Below, one piece after another: positions 1 through 9,518 of a stretch of DNA of 64,000 nucleotides; the stretch's first letter is position 1, and each line of letters begins with the position of its first letter. The stretch comes from Hyphomicrobium sp. (GTDB lineage Bacteria > Pseudomonadota > Alphaproteobacteria > Rhizobiales > Hyphomicrobiaceae), in assembly GCA_017512425.1 (NCBI GenBank), contig JAFWGI010000012.1, positions 434,001 through 498,000 on the forward strand, in the 5' to 3' direction. The position numbers and the translations under genes were made by a program. The notes under the pieces are model-generated. The model was not told the origin of the DNA and did not search any database. It was given only the letters and a program-made list of their open reading frames with translations.

Positions 1-231
1 GCCCGCTACGGCGACTATGTGCTGCTGAAGCCGCCATTCAACACGTCGACGCTGATCCTGTGGGCGTCGCCGTTGCTGCTGCTGTTGGGCGGCATTTGGC
101 TTGGACGCAAGGTCATGCGGCCGGCAGGCACAGCCGAACCGGCTGCACCGCTCGACGCCGAGGAACAGGCGCGGCTTGAAGAAATACTTGGCCGAGGTTC
201 AGTCGAGCGATCTGAAAAAAGCGACAGTTAG
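1..231 (+). CDS. ccmH: Cytochrome c-type biogenesis protein CcmH, C-terminal part (cut by window start)
   Basis: Reading from base 1 the frame gives ARYGDYVLLKPPF followed by a hydrophobic segment (about residues 20-36 of the visible part) and a charged tail ending at TAG 229-231. The motif before the membrane helix and the single C-terminal anchor are typical of CcmH/CycL. This family reduces the CXXCH thiols of apocytochrome c for heme ligation at the periplasmic face of the inner membrane. The redox LRCxxC motif would lie upstream, outside the window. Its last 4 bases overlap the 3' end of the convergent protease gene. Position before degP and a two-component pair matches the ccm-degP order seen in Hyphomicrobiales. 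The family call is from the tail only. Confidence 0.85.
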   Translation, partial: ARYGDYVLLKPPFNTSTLILWASPLLLLLGGIWLGRKVMRPAGTAEPAAPLDAEEQARLEEILGRGSVERSEKSDS

Positions 232-1358
232 CGCGCTGCGCTTTCGGGTGCGCGGGCGCGCAGCCAGCCTTCGAGGTCGGCCGCCAATTGCGGGGTCAAG
301 CGTGATGACGACGCGCGGCCGTAGACGGCGTTGAAGCGATGCACAGCCTCACGCATCTCAGCCGTGACGTCGGAGTTGAGAGGGCCGTTATAGAACCCGG
401 CATCGTGCAGCAAATTCTTCAACCGCTGAATGTCGGCGCTGCTTGTCAGTGTGTCGCTTTGCGAAAGGTGCTCGATCGCCGCGGCGAGCTCGCCAAGCGT
501 GATCGCAGTGTTGGCGAGCGCTTCGCTGGCGGGCGCGGAGGCTGCGTCGTCGGGCGCGCGCGCTGATGGTACGCTGCGCGCCATGACGTAGGTTCCAACG
601 TTCATGGCGACGGCTTCCGGGCCGCGGGGTGTGTCGACGAGCAGCGGCGAACCCGACGAGCCGCCGCCGGTATCGCAGTCGTGAAAGGCGATGTTGTCGA
701 GCGCCATAAAATCGCGGGCCAGCGCCGCGCGGTTCGCACTTGGAAATTCTTGACGGACAGCGCACGGGCCGCTGACGCGCAACGTCGCGCCTGGAAGGTC
801 GGCGTGGATTGCGACTTGATAAATCGCGCCGCGTGCTGCGTCTTTGGCGATGTCGTTCTCAGAGCGCGTCGAGAGGCGGATACTGCCAGACGTGCACAAC
901 GGCTTTTCAATCCGCGCAACCGCCCAGTCTTGAGCGGCGCCGATCGGTGGCGCGACCGCAAGCTGCTGCGTACCGGAAATGATCGTCTGATCGTGCGACA
1001 GGCTTTGCGTGCCGGCGAGCAGCGATGCGCGTTTTCTATCGGCGCCGATTTTAAAACGCAGGTCGCTAAGACGCGGACCTCGGGCCGCAGCCGTTCCAAA
1101 CAAACAATGGCTGGCGGTCGCGATCATATCCGGCGCAACGCAAAACGCCGTGCATACGATGCCGGTCTTTTGCGACGTCAACGCACCGATTTTATCGGAT
1201 AGCGATGCCGTTGCAGCGTCGAGCGGGCGGCGTTGATCGGCACCGAAGACAGCAGCGTGCCCCGGCGCCGAAAACGCGGCGATTGCCGCCAAAGCGACAA
1301 GGACTGCAAGCGCGGCTTTGATCCGGCGAAAAGCTTCGAATGGCGGCGTGTGCGGCAT
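228..1358 (-). CDS. Secreted trypsin-like serine protease with C-terminal peptidoglycan-binding-like domain
   Basis: 376 residues with an N-terminal signal peptide (hydrophobic 15-35, cleavage near GHA-AVF). The chymotrypsin-fold triad is visible: His84 in TASHC, Asp144 in QDWAV and Ser235 in GGGSSGSP. The paired cysteines C69/C73/C85 and C199/C228 could form disulfides in the periplasm. The last 70 or so residues (IQRLKNLLHDAGFYNGPLN...) resemble a PG_binding_1 repeat, which would hold the protease at the cell wall. Substrate is unknown. It is transcribed towards ccmH and away from degP, so it is a separate unit. No strong Shine-Dalgarno sequence is seen before the ATG at 1358; the start is chosen because it gives a complete signal peptide. 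Confidence 0.8.
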   Translation of the reverse strand: MPHTPPFEAFRRIKAALAVLVALAAIAAFSAPGHAAVFGADQRRPLDAATASLSDKIGALTSQKTGIVCTAFCVAPDMIATASHCLFGTAAARGPRLSDLRFKIGADRKRASLLAGTQSLSHDQTIISGTQQLAVAPPIGAAQDWAVARIEKPLCTSGSIRLSTRSENDIAKDAARGAIYQVAIHADLPGATLRVSGPCAVRQEFPSANRAALARDFMALDNIAFHDCDTGGGSSGSPLLVDTPRGPEAVAMNVGTYVMARSVPSARAPDDAASAPASEALANTAITLGELAAAIEHLSQSDTLTSSADIQRLKNLLHDAGFYNGPLNSDVTAEMREAVHRFNAVYGRASSSRLTPQLAADLEGWLRARAPESAAR

Positions 1359-1460
1359 GACATTACCAACAGTTAAGACGGCCGAAAGGCTGGTGTAATC
1401 CGGCTTCCCGTATGTCCAGAGCCAAGCCTCAATCGGCCTGTTTCAAATTGGAGATAAGGG

Positions 1461-3056
1461 ATGCGCTCTTCCCATCGTCGTTCGGCATCGTTCAAGGCCT
1501 ACACAGCAAAGAACGGGCCAGCTCTCGTCGCGCTGGTGGCGGCTGGTGCCATCGGCTTAGGTTTCAATAATTTTGCGATGCCTGCGCGCGCGGAAGCGCC
1601 TGCCGCAAGCACCGTTCAGACGCCGTTCGGCCGGGCGCCGCTGTCGTTCGCCGACCTCGTCGAGCGCGTAAAGCCGTCGGTTGTCTCGGTTTCGGTCGTT
1701 AACGATGGCAGCGGCGGCGCGAAGGTCGCGAAGAACGATGAAGGTCCGGGACAAGGCCGCGGCAACCCGGGCTTCTCAGTTCCCGACCTGCCTGAAGATC
1801 ACCCGCTGCACGACTTCTTCAAAAACCTGCCGAAGGAATTCGGCCAGGGTCCCGGCCAGGGAGGCAGGCAGCGCCCGGTCCAGGGCCAGGGCTCGGGATT
1901 CGTCGTTTCACCTGATGGCTTCGTCGTGACCAACAATCACGTCATCGATGGCGCGACGAAAATTCAGGTGCAGTTCGACGACAACGGCCGTGGCGAAGGC
2001 TCGAAGTATGACGCCAAGCTGATCGGCACCGATCCGCGCACCGACATCGCGCTTCTCAAGATCCAGAGCGACAAGACGTTCCCGGCTGTGAAGCTTTCGG
2101 AAAAGGATGCGCGCGTCGGCGACTGGGCGCTGGCCGTCGGCAATCCGTTCGGTCTCGGCGGCACGGTGACGGCCGGCATCGTCTCGGCGCTCGCGCGTGA
2201 CATCGGCTCTGGACCGTACGACTATCTGCAGATCGACGCTGCCGTGAACCGCGGCAACTCGGGCGGTCCGACGTTCAATCTCGATGGCGACGTGCTTGGC
2301 GTCAACACGGCGATCTTCTCGCCGTCAGGCGGCAACGTTGGCATCGCGTTCGCTGTGCCGGCCAAGACCGTCAACGAAGTCATCAAGCAGCTCAAGGACG
2401 GTGGCACTGTCAACCGCGGCTGGCTCGGTGTGAAGATCCAGAACGTCGATGAAGATACGGCTGCGAGCCTTGGTCTCTCGACTGCCAAGGGCGCGCTGAT
2501 CAGCGAAGTGACGACAGCCGGTCCGGCCGCTGCCGCTGGCCTCAAGGCGCAGGACGCGATCCTGCAGGTCAACGCCGATCCGATCGCCGACAGCCGTGAT
2601 CTTGCGCGCAAGATTGCCGAGTTCGCACCCGACACGATGGTCGACGTGAAAGTCTGGCGCAACAACGCCGAGCAGACCGTCAAGGTGAAGCTCGGCCTGT
2701 TCCCGGCCAATCAGGAAGCGCTTGCCAAGCTCGGCGGCGGCGATGGCGACAAGCCGGATAAGTCGTCGCTCGAATTGAGCCAGCTCGGCCTGACCTTGAT
2801 GCCGGCGCGTTCGGGCAACAAGGATGGCGGCGTTGCGATTGCCGAAGTCGATCCGTCGTCGGACGCAGCCGAGAAGGGCTTGAAGCCGGGCGACATCATT
2901 CTCGAAGTGTCGGGCCAGCAGGTCGCGATCCCGGACGACGTCGTGGCTGGCGTCAAGAAGGCTCAGGACTTGAAGCGCAGCGCCGTCCTGCTGCACGTCA
3001 AGAGCGCCGACCAGAAGCGGTTCGTCGCCGTGCAGCTCAAGGAAAAGAAGGGCTGA
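1461..3056 (+). CDS. degP: Periplasmic serine endoprotease DegP/HtrA (Do family)
   Basis: 531 residues, the usual length for alphaproteobacterial DegP. A signal/anchor segment at 20-45 is followed by a trypsin-like domain with His160 (TNNHVID), Asp195 (TDIALLK) and Ser267 (NRGNSGGP). Two PDZ domains then follow, about 300-390 and 430-520 (the latter with GLKPGDIILEV). A glycine/glutamine-rich linker (about 94-145) lies before the His motif. The enzyme degrades or refolds misfolded envelope proteins. The start is supported by GGAGATAAGGG just upstream. A hairpin with T-run follows at 3095-3139, and the next genes are an OmpR-type regulator and kinase, which suggests a shared role in envelope stress. 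Confidence 0.95.
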   Translation: MRSSHRRSASFKAYTAKNGPALVALVAAGAIGLGFNNFAMPARAEAPAASTVQTPFGRAPLSFADLVERVKPSVVSVSVVNDGSGGAKVAKNDEGPGQGRGNPGFSVPDLPEDHPLHDFFKNLPKEFGQGPGQGGRQRPVQGQGSGFVVSPDGFVVTNNHVIDGATKIQVQFDDNGRGEGSKYDAKLIGTDPRTDIALLKIQSDKTFPAVKLSEKDARVGDWALAVGNPFGLGGTVTAGIVSALARDIGSGPYDYLQIDAAVNRGNSGGPTFNLDGDVLGVNTAIFSPSGGNVGIAFAVPAKTVNEVIKQLKDGGTVNRGWLGVKIQNVDEDTAASLGLSTAKGALISEVTTAGPAAAAGLKAQDAILQVNADPIADSRDLARKIAEFAPDTMVDVKVWRNNAEQTVKVKLGLFPANQEALAKLGGGDGDKPDKSSLELSQLGLTLMPARSGNKDGGVAIAEVDPSSDAAEKGLKPGDIILEVSGQQVAIPDDVVAGVKKAQDLKRSAVLLHVKSADQKRFVAVQLKEKKG

Positions 3057-3094
3057 TCGCGGTTCGCGGAAGCCAGTATTTTCACGATAATGCC

Positions 3095-3139
3095 AGGGGC
3101 GGCGTCTTCACCAAACGAAGAGGCCGCCTCGACTTTTTC
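3095..3139 (+). terminator. Rho-independent terminator after degP
   Basis: The arms GGGGCGGCGTCTTC (3096-3109) and GAAGAGGCCGCCTC (about 3117-3130) pair with one or two mismatches around the loop ACCAAAC. They are followed by GACTTTTTC. This would end most degP transcripts before the regulator gene, leaving read-through or a separate promoter to express the two-component pair. Confidence 0.65.
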
Positions 3140-3180
3140 GGGCGAGCCGTTAAACAGTCTCCTCAAGAGGACGCACGACA

Positions 3181-3885
3181 GTGAAGGCGGATGAGGCATT
3201 GACGATACGCGTGTTGGTGATCGAGGATGACCGCGAAACGGCGCAGTTCCTCCAGAAATCCTTGAAGGAAAGCGGCCACAGCGCCGATCTTGCAACCGAT
3301 GGCGAAGCCGGTCTCGGCCTTGCCGAAGACGGCGGCTACGACGTTCTGATCGTCGATCGCATGTTGCCGCGTCTCGATGGTTTGTCGGTCATCAAGACGT
3401 TGCGCGCCAATGGCAACCGCACGCCGGTTTTGATTTTGTCGGCACTCGGTGAAGTCGACGACCGCGTCAAAGGCCTGCGCGCCGGCGGTGACGACTATCT
3501 GACCAAGCCCTATGCCTATTCGGAATTGCTGGCGCGCGTCGAAGCGCTCGGCCGGCGTACCGTGCCCGAAGAGCAGCAGACGCGCTACGCGGTCGGCGAT
3601 CTCGTGCTTGATCGCCTGTCGCATCGCGTGACGCGCGGCGGCGAACACATTCTTTTGCAGCCGCGCGAGTACCGCCTGCTCGAATATCTGATGCAGCACG
3701 CAGGCCAAGTCGTGACGCGGACGATGCTGCTCGAACACGTCTGGGACTATCATTTTGATCCGCAAACCAACGTCATCGACGTGCACGTCTCGCGGCTGCG
3801 GGCAAAAATAGACAAGAGCTTTGACAAGCCGCTGCTTCATACGGTGCGCGGCGCGGGGTACACGCTGCGTGACGGCGCTCTCTGA
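3181..3885 (+). CDS. OmpR/PhoB-family response regulator
   Basis: 234 residues. The receiver domain (1-120) carries the acidic pair in VIEDD, the phospho-acceptor Asp59 (LIVDRMLPRLDG) and Lys109 (LTKPY). A winged-helix DNA-binding domain follows (about 138-232, with RVTRGGEHILLQPREYRLLEYL and the C-terminal HTVRGAGYTL signature). The GTG start at 3181 follows AAGAGGA. The 3' end overlaps the likely start of the downstream histidine kinase by 17 bases, so the two are translationally coupled. Placement behind degP suggests an envelope-stress regulon, but the signal and targets cannot be read here. Confidence 0.93.
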   Translation: MKADEALTIRVLVIEDDRETAQFLQKSLKESGHSADLATDGEAGLGLAEDGGYDVLIVDRMLPRLDGLSVIKTLRANGNRTPVLILSALGEVDDRVKGLRAGGDDYLTKPYAYSELLARVEALGRRTVPEEQQTRYAVGDLVLDRLSHRVTRGGEHILLQPREYRLLEYLMQHAGQVVTRTMLLEHVWDYHFDPQTNVIDVHVSRLRAKIDKSFDKPLLHTVRGAGYTLRDGAL

Positions 3886-5326
3886 CAAGTTCGGACGGGT
3901 CTTCTCGACGACGGCGTTCCGTTTGACCGCTGCGGCGGTGGTTGCGCTGATTTTGGCGGCGGCCGTTTTGACCGGGCTTCTGTTCCGCCAGACCAATTCG
4001 ATTCTGACGGAACAGGTGCTGGCGGCACTAAAGACCGAAGCGCAATTGTTGCGCACCGATGCGCTCGGCGGGACGACGGCACAGCTCGTCGCAAAAGTGA
4101 CGGCGCTGAGCCGTCCTGACGGACCGGGCCTCTATTTTCTAACCGATGCGACCGGCGCGAAGATCGCCGGCAATTTGAACCGCTTGCCGCCGGAGCTTGA
4201 GGAAAGCCCGCAAGGTGGCGTGTTTCGCTATAAGCCGCCGGCGACGGCACAGTCTGCGGCTGAGCGGCTCGCAGTCGCCATTCCCGTCGATATCGGTGGC
4301 GGCAACCGGCTGATCGTCGGCCGCGATATCGAAGAACAGCGCGCGTTCGCCGATGCGATGAAGCGCACGTTTCTGATTGGCTTCGGAACACTGTCGCTGC
4401 TCGGTCTGATCGGCGGATTGGCCATCAGCCGCTTCACGCTCAACCGGATTGAGTCGATCACGTCGACCAGCCGCTCGATCATGGCAGGAGATATGTCACG
4501 CCGCGTGCCGGTCGACGGCAGCGGCGGCGAGCTCGACGATCTCGCGCAAAACCTGAACGAGATGCTCGACAGGATCGAAGGGTTGATGAGCGGTTTGCGC
4601 GAAGTCTCCGACAATATCGCCCACGATTTGAAGACGCCGATCAATCGGCTGCGCAATTCAGCCGAAGCGGCCTTGCGCGACAGCCGCGGCGAGGCCGCCT
4701 ATCGCGAAGGTCTCGAGCGCACGATCGAAAAAGCCGACGATCTGATCAAGACGTTCAACGCGCTGCTTTTAATTGCGCGGCTCGAAGCCGGTCCGCTCGA
4801 AGAAAGCCTGGAGCAGTTCGATCTCGGCGCGGTCGTCGACGACGTCGCCGAGCTTTACATGCCCGCTGCCGAAGAAGACGGTTTCGACCTGACCGTCGAG
4901 ACAGAGAAGGGCGTGACCGTGATGGCCAATCGTCAGCTCATCGGGCAGGCGGTCGCGAACCTGATCGACAATGCCATCAAATATTCGCGCGTCTCGACGG
5001 CCAATGGCGCGATCCGCGTCGCGGCCGGGCGGGCGGGCGATGGCGCCGTCATCTCAGTTGCAGACAACGGCCCAGGCATCTCGGCGCCCGATCGCAAGCG
5101 CGTCGTCAAGCGCTTCGTCCGGCTTGAGGAAAGCCGCACCAAGCCCGGCACCGGATTGGGCTTGAGCCTCGTGGCCGCCGTCGCGCGGCTGCATCACGGC
5201 GAGGTCCGCCTGCACGACAATCATCCGGGGTTGAAGGTCGAGTTGCATTTGTCGGAACGGGTCGTCGTGCACGGGCAAATGTCTGTCCGTGCAGGTGACG
5301 CGCCCGTGCTTGTTGCTGCAAGGTAG
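3869..5326 (+). CDS. Membrane sensor histidine kinase, partner of the upstream regulator
   Basis: About 485 residues from the GTG at 3869; an ATG at 3821 is in frame but would overlap the regulator by 65 bases. Order: transmembrane helix (about 15-40), periplasmic sensor of some 120 residues, second transmembrane helix (about 165-190), HAMP, HisKA with phospho-accepting His252 (DNIAHDLKTP), and an HATPase domain. The HATPase has the N box (NLIDNAIKY), G1 (VADNGPGI) and G2 (GTGLGLSLV). All catalytic boxes are intact. It should phosphorylate the OmpR-type protein encoded just before it. It ends 4 bases before glnE, so glnE may be partly co-transcribed. Confidence 0.92.
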   Translation: MTALSDKFGRVFSTTAFRLTAAAVVALILAAAVLTGLLFRQTNSILTEQVLAALKTEAQLLRTDALGGTTAQLVAKVTALSRPDGPGLYFLTDATGAKIAGNLNRLPPELEESPQGGVFRYKPPATAQSAAERLAVAIPVDIGGGNRLIVGRDIEEQRAFADAMKRTFLIGFGTLSLLGLIGGLAISRFTLNRIESITSTSRSIMAGDMSRRVPVDGSGGELDDLAQNLNEMLDRIEGLMSGLREVSDNIAHDLKTPINRLRNSAEAALRDSRGEAAYREGLERTIEKADDLIKTFNALLLIARLEAGPLEESLEQFDLGAVVDDVAELYMPAAEEDGFDLTVETEKGVTVMANRQLIGQAVANLIDNAIKYSRVSTANGAIRVAAGRAGDGAVISVADNGPGISAPDRKRVVKRFVRLEESRTKPGTGLGLSLVAAVARLHHGEVRLHDNHPGLKVELHLSERVVVHGQMSVRAGDAPVLVAAR

Positions 5327-5330
5327 CAAC

Positions 5331-8279
5331 ATGACAGCCGATTCTTTGGCGGCGTTTGCCGCGCGCATCACCGAGGCACCGGTCGCCGACAGCAACGGCA
5401 GGGGTGACGCCGATTTGGCGGCGCTTCTCGACGGCGCGGATAACGACGCTTTGCGGGCGCTGGGGCGCGACGAAAAGATCGCGCGGTTGCTGTCCGGTGT
5501 GTTCGCTTGGTCGCCATATCTCTCGGCTCTGATGCGCCGCGATCCGGCGCGGCTTCTATCGATCCTGACGAGTGTGCCCGAGGCGCGCGTCGCCCACATC
5601 ACGCAGGCCTTGCACGAGCAGATGGCAGCGGCGGCAGACGACGCGACAGCCAAGCGCGTGCTGCGTGCGTACAAGAACGACGTCGCGCTGACGACGGCGC
5701 TCGCCGATATCGGCGGCGTCTGGCCGGTCATGACGGTGACGCGCGTGTTGTCGGAAGCGGCCGACGCCGCCGTCGGAGCAGCCGTTCGATACCTCTTTCG
5801 CATAGCGTCGCAACGCGGCCAGTGGCTGCCGCTGGATGTCGCCGAGCCAGAGAAAGGCTCCGGCTATTTCGTGCTCGCGATGGGCAAGCACGGCGCCTTC
5901 GAACTCAATTATTCAAGCGACATCGATCTCATCGTGTTCTTCGAGCGCGACCGCGCGCGCGTCGCGGGCGACAAAGATGTGCAGTCGTTTTACGTGCGGT
6001 TGACGCGCGATCTGGTGAGCCTGCTCGAAGACCGCACCGCAGATGGCTATGTCTTCCGCACGGACTTGCGCTTGCGGCCCGATGCGGGTGCGACGCAGGT
6101 GGCGTTGTCGACTGTTGCGGCGCACGGCTATTACGAGACGGTCGGGCAGAACTGGGAACGCGCGGCGATGATCAAGGCGCGCTGCTGCGCCGGTGATATT
6201 GAAGCCGGTGAGGCGTTCCTCGCTGAATTGGCGCCATTCATCTGGCGCAAGTATCTCGACTTCGCGGCCATCGCCGACGTTCACGCGATGAAGCGTCAGA
6301 TTCATGCGCATAAGGGCATCGGCGGGATTTCGGTCCTTGGGCAGAACGTCAAGCTTGGCCGCGGCGGCATTCGCGAGATCGAGTTCTTCGCGCAGACGCA
6401 GCAGTTGATCGCGGGCGGCCGCCAGCCGGATCTGAGAACCCAAGCGACGCTCGACACACTCGCCGCGCTCGAAGCCCGCGGCTGGGTGCGCGGCGACGTG
6501 CGCGGCGAACTCGACGCGGCCTACAAGTTTCTGCGCCGCCTCGAACACCGTCTGCAGATGGTTGCGGACGAGCAGACCCACGATATGCCGTCGACCCAAG
6601 ATAGCTTGGAACGTATCGCGCGATTTGCAGGATATCCGGATGCGGCGGCGCTGTCGGCCGATCTCGTGCGTACGCTTGAGACTGTCGAGAAGCATTACGC
6701 TGGTCTGTTCGAAGACGCACCGGAGTTGACGCGTGCCGGCAGCAACATGGTGTTTGCGGGCGCGACGGACGATCCCCGCACGCTCGAAGAATTGGCCCGC
6801 CTTGGGTATTCGCAACCGGCGCAGGTCCTGGCAATCGTGCGTGGCTGGCATCATGGGCGAACGCCCGCCGTGCGTTCGCCGCAGGCGCGCGAACGCCTGA
6901 CCGAAGTACAGCCGCTCCTGATCGCAGCGCTCGCCGATACCGTTGATCCCGATGCGGCGATTGCGAGCTTCGACAGCTTTCTTGCCGAATTGCCGGCGGG
7001 CGTGCAGTTGTTCTCGCTGCTAAAAGCAAATCCATCGCTTTTGACGTTGATCGCCGGGATCATGGGATCGGCACCGCGTCTCGCGCGCATTCTTTCGCGC
7101 CGCCGCCGTCTGCTCGACGCCGTGCTTGATCCGCAGTTGCTAAGCGCCGCGACCGATGCGGACGAACTCGACGCGCTCCTCGCGCGGGAATTCGACGAAG
7201 CCCGCGAGATGATGCCGGAAGATCCGATGCAGGACATTCTCGATACGGCGCGCGTCATCGGCAGCGAACAGTCGTTCCTCGTCGGCGTTCGTGTGTTGAG
7301 CGGTCGCGTCTCGGCGGCGGAAGCGGGCGCAGCGTATGCCTTGATTGCCGAGCGTCTCGTCGCAGCGCTGCTGCGCGAAGTCTGCCGCTCGTTTGAATCG
7401 GAGCACGGCAGTGTGCCGGGCGGTGAGGCTGTCGTCGTCGCGATGGGCAAGCTCGGCGGGCGCGAGATGACGGCGTCGTCGGACATCGATTTGATCCTGA
7501 TTTACGATTGCGACGAGGACGCCACTCAATCCGACGGCCGCCGGCCACTCGCGCCGAGCCACTACTATGCGCGGCTGACGCAGCGGCTGATCACGGCGCT
7601 GTCGGCACAGACGGCGGAGGGCGGATTGTATGATGTCGATATGCGCTTGCGGCCGTCCGGCCAGAAGGGTCCGGTTGCGACGCGGCTGTCGAGCTTTGTC
7701 GAATATCAAAACAACGAAGCTTGGACTTGGGAGCACTTGGCGCTGACGCGTGCGCGGGTCATCGCCGGGTCGTTCCACCTGCAGGACGAGGTCGATGCTG
7801 CGATACGCGCGGTGCTGACGAAGCCGCGTGACCGCCAGAAGATCGCGGCCGATGTCTGCGACATGCGCAATCGCATCGCGGCTGAAAAGGGAACGAGCGA
7901 CGTCTGGGATTTGAAGCAGGTACGCGGCGGTCTCGTCGATCTCGAATTCATCGCCCAGTATCTGCAACTCGTCTCTGCGCGCGAACATCCGCCCGTGCTC
8001 GACCCCAATACGCTTGCGGCGCTGCAAAAGCTCGCCAAGGGCGGCAGCATCGATCGTGCAACCTGCGCCCGGCTCACCGCCGCCGGGCAGTTGATCCAGG
8101 ATCTGATCCAGATTCTGCGGCTCAGCCTGGATACCGGCTTCGACCCGAAAACCGCGCCCGGCGGATTGAAGCATCTATTGGCCAAGGCCGGCGGCGCGGA
8201 AACCTTCGAAGACCTCGAAAATCGCCTTAGAACCTTCCTGAATGACGTCCATGCGGCTTTCGTCGCCCACGTTTGCTAG
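5331..8279 (+). CDS. glnE: Bifunctional glutamine synthetase adenylyltransferase/adenylyl-removing enzyme
   Basis: 982 residues from the ATG at 5331; an upstream in-frame GTG at 5289 lies inside the kinase gene and adds nothing conserved. Two GlnE nucleotidyltransferase halves are seen. The N-terminal half (deadenylylation) has GKHGAFELNYSSDIDLI and the C-terminal half (adenylylation) has GKLGGREMTASSDIDLI. Each is followed by the helical GlnD/PII-uridylyltransferase-type region (RGGIREIEFF and RGGLVDLEFI). The enzyme switches glutamine synthetase off and on in response to PII and glutamine. Length and architecture are normal. The location after a degP-linked two-component system is a known order in Hyphomicrobiales. 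Confidence 0.97.
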   Translation: MTADSLAAFAARITEAPVADSNGRGDADLAALLDGADNDALRALGRDEKIARLLSGVFAWSPYLSALMRRDPARLLSILTSVPEARVAHITQALHEQMAAAADDATAKRVLRAYKNDVALTTALADIGGVWPVMTVTRVLSEAADAAVGAAVRYLFRIASQRGQWLPLDVAEPEKGSGYFVLAMGKHGAFELNYSSDIDLIVFFERDRARVAGDKDVQSFYVRLTRDLVSLLEDRTADGYVFRTDLRLRPDAGATQVALSTVAAHGYYETVGQNWERAAMIKARCCAGDIEAGEAFLAELAPFIWRKYLDFAAIADVHAMKRQIHAHKGIGGISVLGQNVKLGRGGIREIEFFAQTQQLIAGGRQPDLRTQATLDTLAALEARGWVRGDVRGELDAAYKFLRRLEHRLQMVADEQTHDMPSTQDSLERIARFAGYPDAAALSADLVRTLETVEKHYAGLFEDAPELTRAGSNMVFAGATDDPRTLEELARLGYSQPAQVLAIVRGWHHGRTPAVRSPQARERLTEVQPLLIAALADTVDPDAAIASFDSFLAELPAGVQLFSLLKANPSLLTLIAGIMGSAPRLARILSRRRRLLDAVLDPQLLSAATDADELDALLAREFDEAREMMPEDPMQDILDTARVIGSEQSFLVGVRVLSGRVSAAEAGAAYALIAERLVAALLREVCRSFESEHGSVPGGEAVVVAMGKLGGREMTASSDIDLILIYDCDEDATQSDGRRPLAPSHYYARLTQRLITALSAQTAEGGLYDVDMRLRPSGQKGPVATRLSSFVEYQNNEAWTWEHLALTRARVIAGSFHLQDEVDAAIRAVLTKPRDRQKIAADVCDMRNRIAAEKGTSDVWDLKQVRGGLVDLEFIAQYLQLVSAREHPPVLDPNTLAALQKLAKGGSIDRATCARLTAAGQLIQDLIQILRLSLDTGFDPKTAPGGLKHLLAKAGGAETFEDLENRLRTFLNDVHAAFVAHVC

Positions 8280-8355
8280 CGTCGCGACGGAATATCGGAC
8301 CAGCAGCGTTCATATGTCAGAACGGTAACGCAGCGGATGTTTGAATAGGTCAGAC

Positions 8356-8994
8356 ATGCTGAGGGGTGCGGTGGCAGCGTCACGACGGGAAAGCCTCGTT
8401 GCAGAGCAATCTGCGACTGGCGACGAGACGGAACTGGTCGCGCGCTCGGCCGGCGGAGATGCGTCTGCCTTTCGGACGCTGACAGACCGGCACTTGCCGA
8501 CGGTGACGGCAATCGCGCGGCGCATGCTGCGCGACAATGCCGAAGCCGAGGACGTCGCGCAGGAAGCCTTTCTGAGGCTTTGGCGTGCCGGGACGTCGCT
8601 TGAGATCGGTGCGTCGGGCGTCAGACCCTGGCTGCGCCGGGTGGTATCGAATTTGTGCATCGATAAGGTGCGCGGGCGTCAGAAACTATCGGTGGTCGAA
8701 GAGTTGCCCGATGTTCCAGAAGCGCCGAAGCAGCTCGTTGCACTCGAAGAGCGCGAAATGCAGCGTCGTGTCGATGCCTGTTTGAAAGCACTTCCTGAAC
8801 GCCAGCGCTTCGCGCTGACGCTGTTTCACTACGAAGGCATGAGTCAAAGCGAAGTGGCGGCGGTGATGAATATTTCAGATGAGGCGGTGGAATCGTTGTT
8901 GGGTCGTGCACGGCGGCATTTGAAGGGGCAGTTGCAGGCGGAATGGAAAGCAATGCTCGTGTCGAATGACGCAGAAGATTTCGGAGGCGTTTGA
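8356..8994 (+). CDS. ECF-type RNA polymerase sigma factor
   Basis: About 212 residues from ATG 8356; a TTG at 8341 is in frame. Sigma region 2 is visible as EDVAQEAFLRLWRAG and WLRRVVSNLCIDKVR. Region 4 is LPERQRFALTLFHYEGMSQSEVAAVMNISDEAVESLLGRARRHLK. No region 3 or extra domain is present. The next two genes encode a single-helix membrane protein and a periplasmic Metal_resist-type protein, the arrangement of metal- or envelope-responsive ECF systems (for example CnrH with CnrY and CnrX). The likely logic is release of the sigma factor when the periplasmic sensor perceives its signal. The signal itself cannot be read. Confidence 0.9.
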   Translation: MLRGAVAASRRESLVAEQSATGDETELVARSAGGDASAFRTLTDRHLPTVTAIARRMLRDNAEAEDVAQEAFLRLWRAGTSLEIGASGVRPWLRRVVSNLCIDKVRGRQKLSVVEELPDVPEAPKQLVALEEREMQRRVDACLKALPERQRFALTLFHYEGMSQSEVAAVMNISDEAVESLLGRARRHLKGQLQAEWKAMLVSNDAEDFGGV

Positions 8995-8996
8995 AA

Positions 8997-9518
8997 ATGA
9001 CTGACATGCGGGAACAGAACCAAGCGCTCGACCTTCTTGACCGGACGCTTGAAGCCTTCGGTGCCGATACGGCACGTTGGCCGGCGGGCGTCAAAGCCAA
9101 GCTGATGGGTTTGATCGCCAGCAATGCGGACGCGCGCAGCAAAATCGCGGAAGCTGCGGCACTGGATAAAGTATTGGCCTTCGCACCGACGATCAGCGCG
9201 GCGCGGCAGAGCGAGCTCGCCGATCAGATCGTGGCGAAAGCGCTGCGCTCGCCGCGTGCGGTCAGCGTTTCGGATCAACCTGCGCGCAGCAGCGTGCCCT
9301 CATCAGTGCCGTCGCGCATTCGAGCCTGGCGCCAGAACGCGATCGTTGGCGGTGCGCTCGCCGCGTCTTTGATGATCGGTATTCTTTCCGGTCAGAACAC
9401 GACGGTCGGCACCTTCTCTGAAGCCATGATCTCCGGCGTCGATGCGACGGATACATCCGCTCAGCAGGTCGCCCAGGGCGACGAACTCGTGACGTTCTAT
9501 GAAGAGGACTTGCTATGA
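8997..9518 (+). CDS. Single-pass membrane protein, probable anti-sigma factor
   Basis: 173 residues. A cytoplasmic N-terminal part (1-110) is followed by one transmembrane helix (about 112-130, AIVGGALAASLMIGILSG) and a short periplasmic tail. No zinc-finger HxxxCxxC is seen, so if it is an anti-sigma factor it is a non-zinc type. The ATG at 8997 is preferred over the TTG at 8991 because GGAGG at 8983-8987 has correct spacing only to the ATG. It begins 2 bases after the sigma stop and its own stop overlaps the next start (ATGA), so the three genes form one operon. The role is inferred from topology and position, not from sequence family. Confidence 0.6.
   Translation: MTDMREQNQALDLLDRTLEAFGADTARWPAGVKAKLMGLIASNADARSKIAEAAALDKVLAFAPTISAARQSELADQIVAKALRSPRAVSVSDQPARSSVPSSVPSRIRAWRQNAIVGGALAASLMIGILSGQNTTVGTFSEAMISGVDATDTSAQQVAQGDELVTFYEEDLL

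Noticed and set aside
8300..8355. GTAACG at about 8324 as a SigF-like promoter of the first ECF operon
   Set aside because: No CGAA box at 16-17 bases downstream, so the match is only partial.
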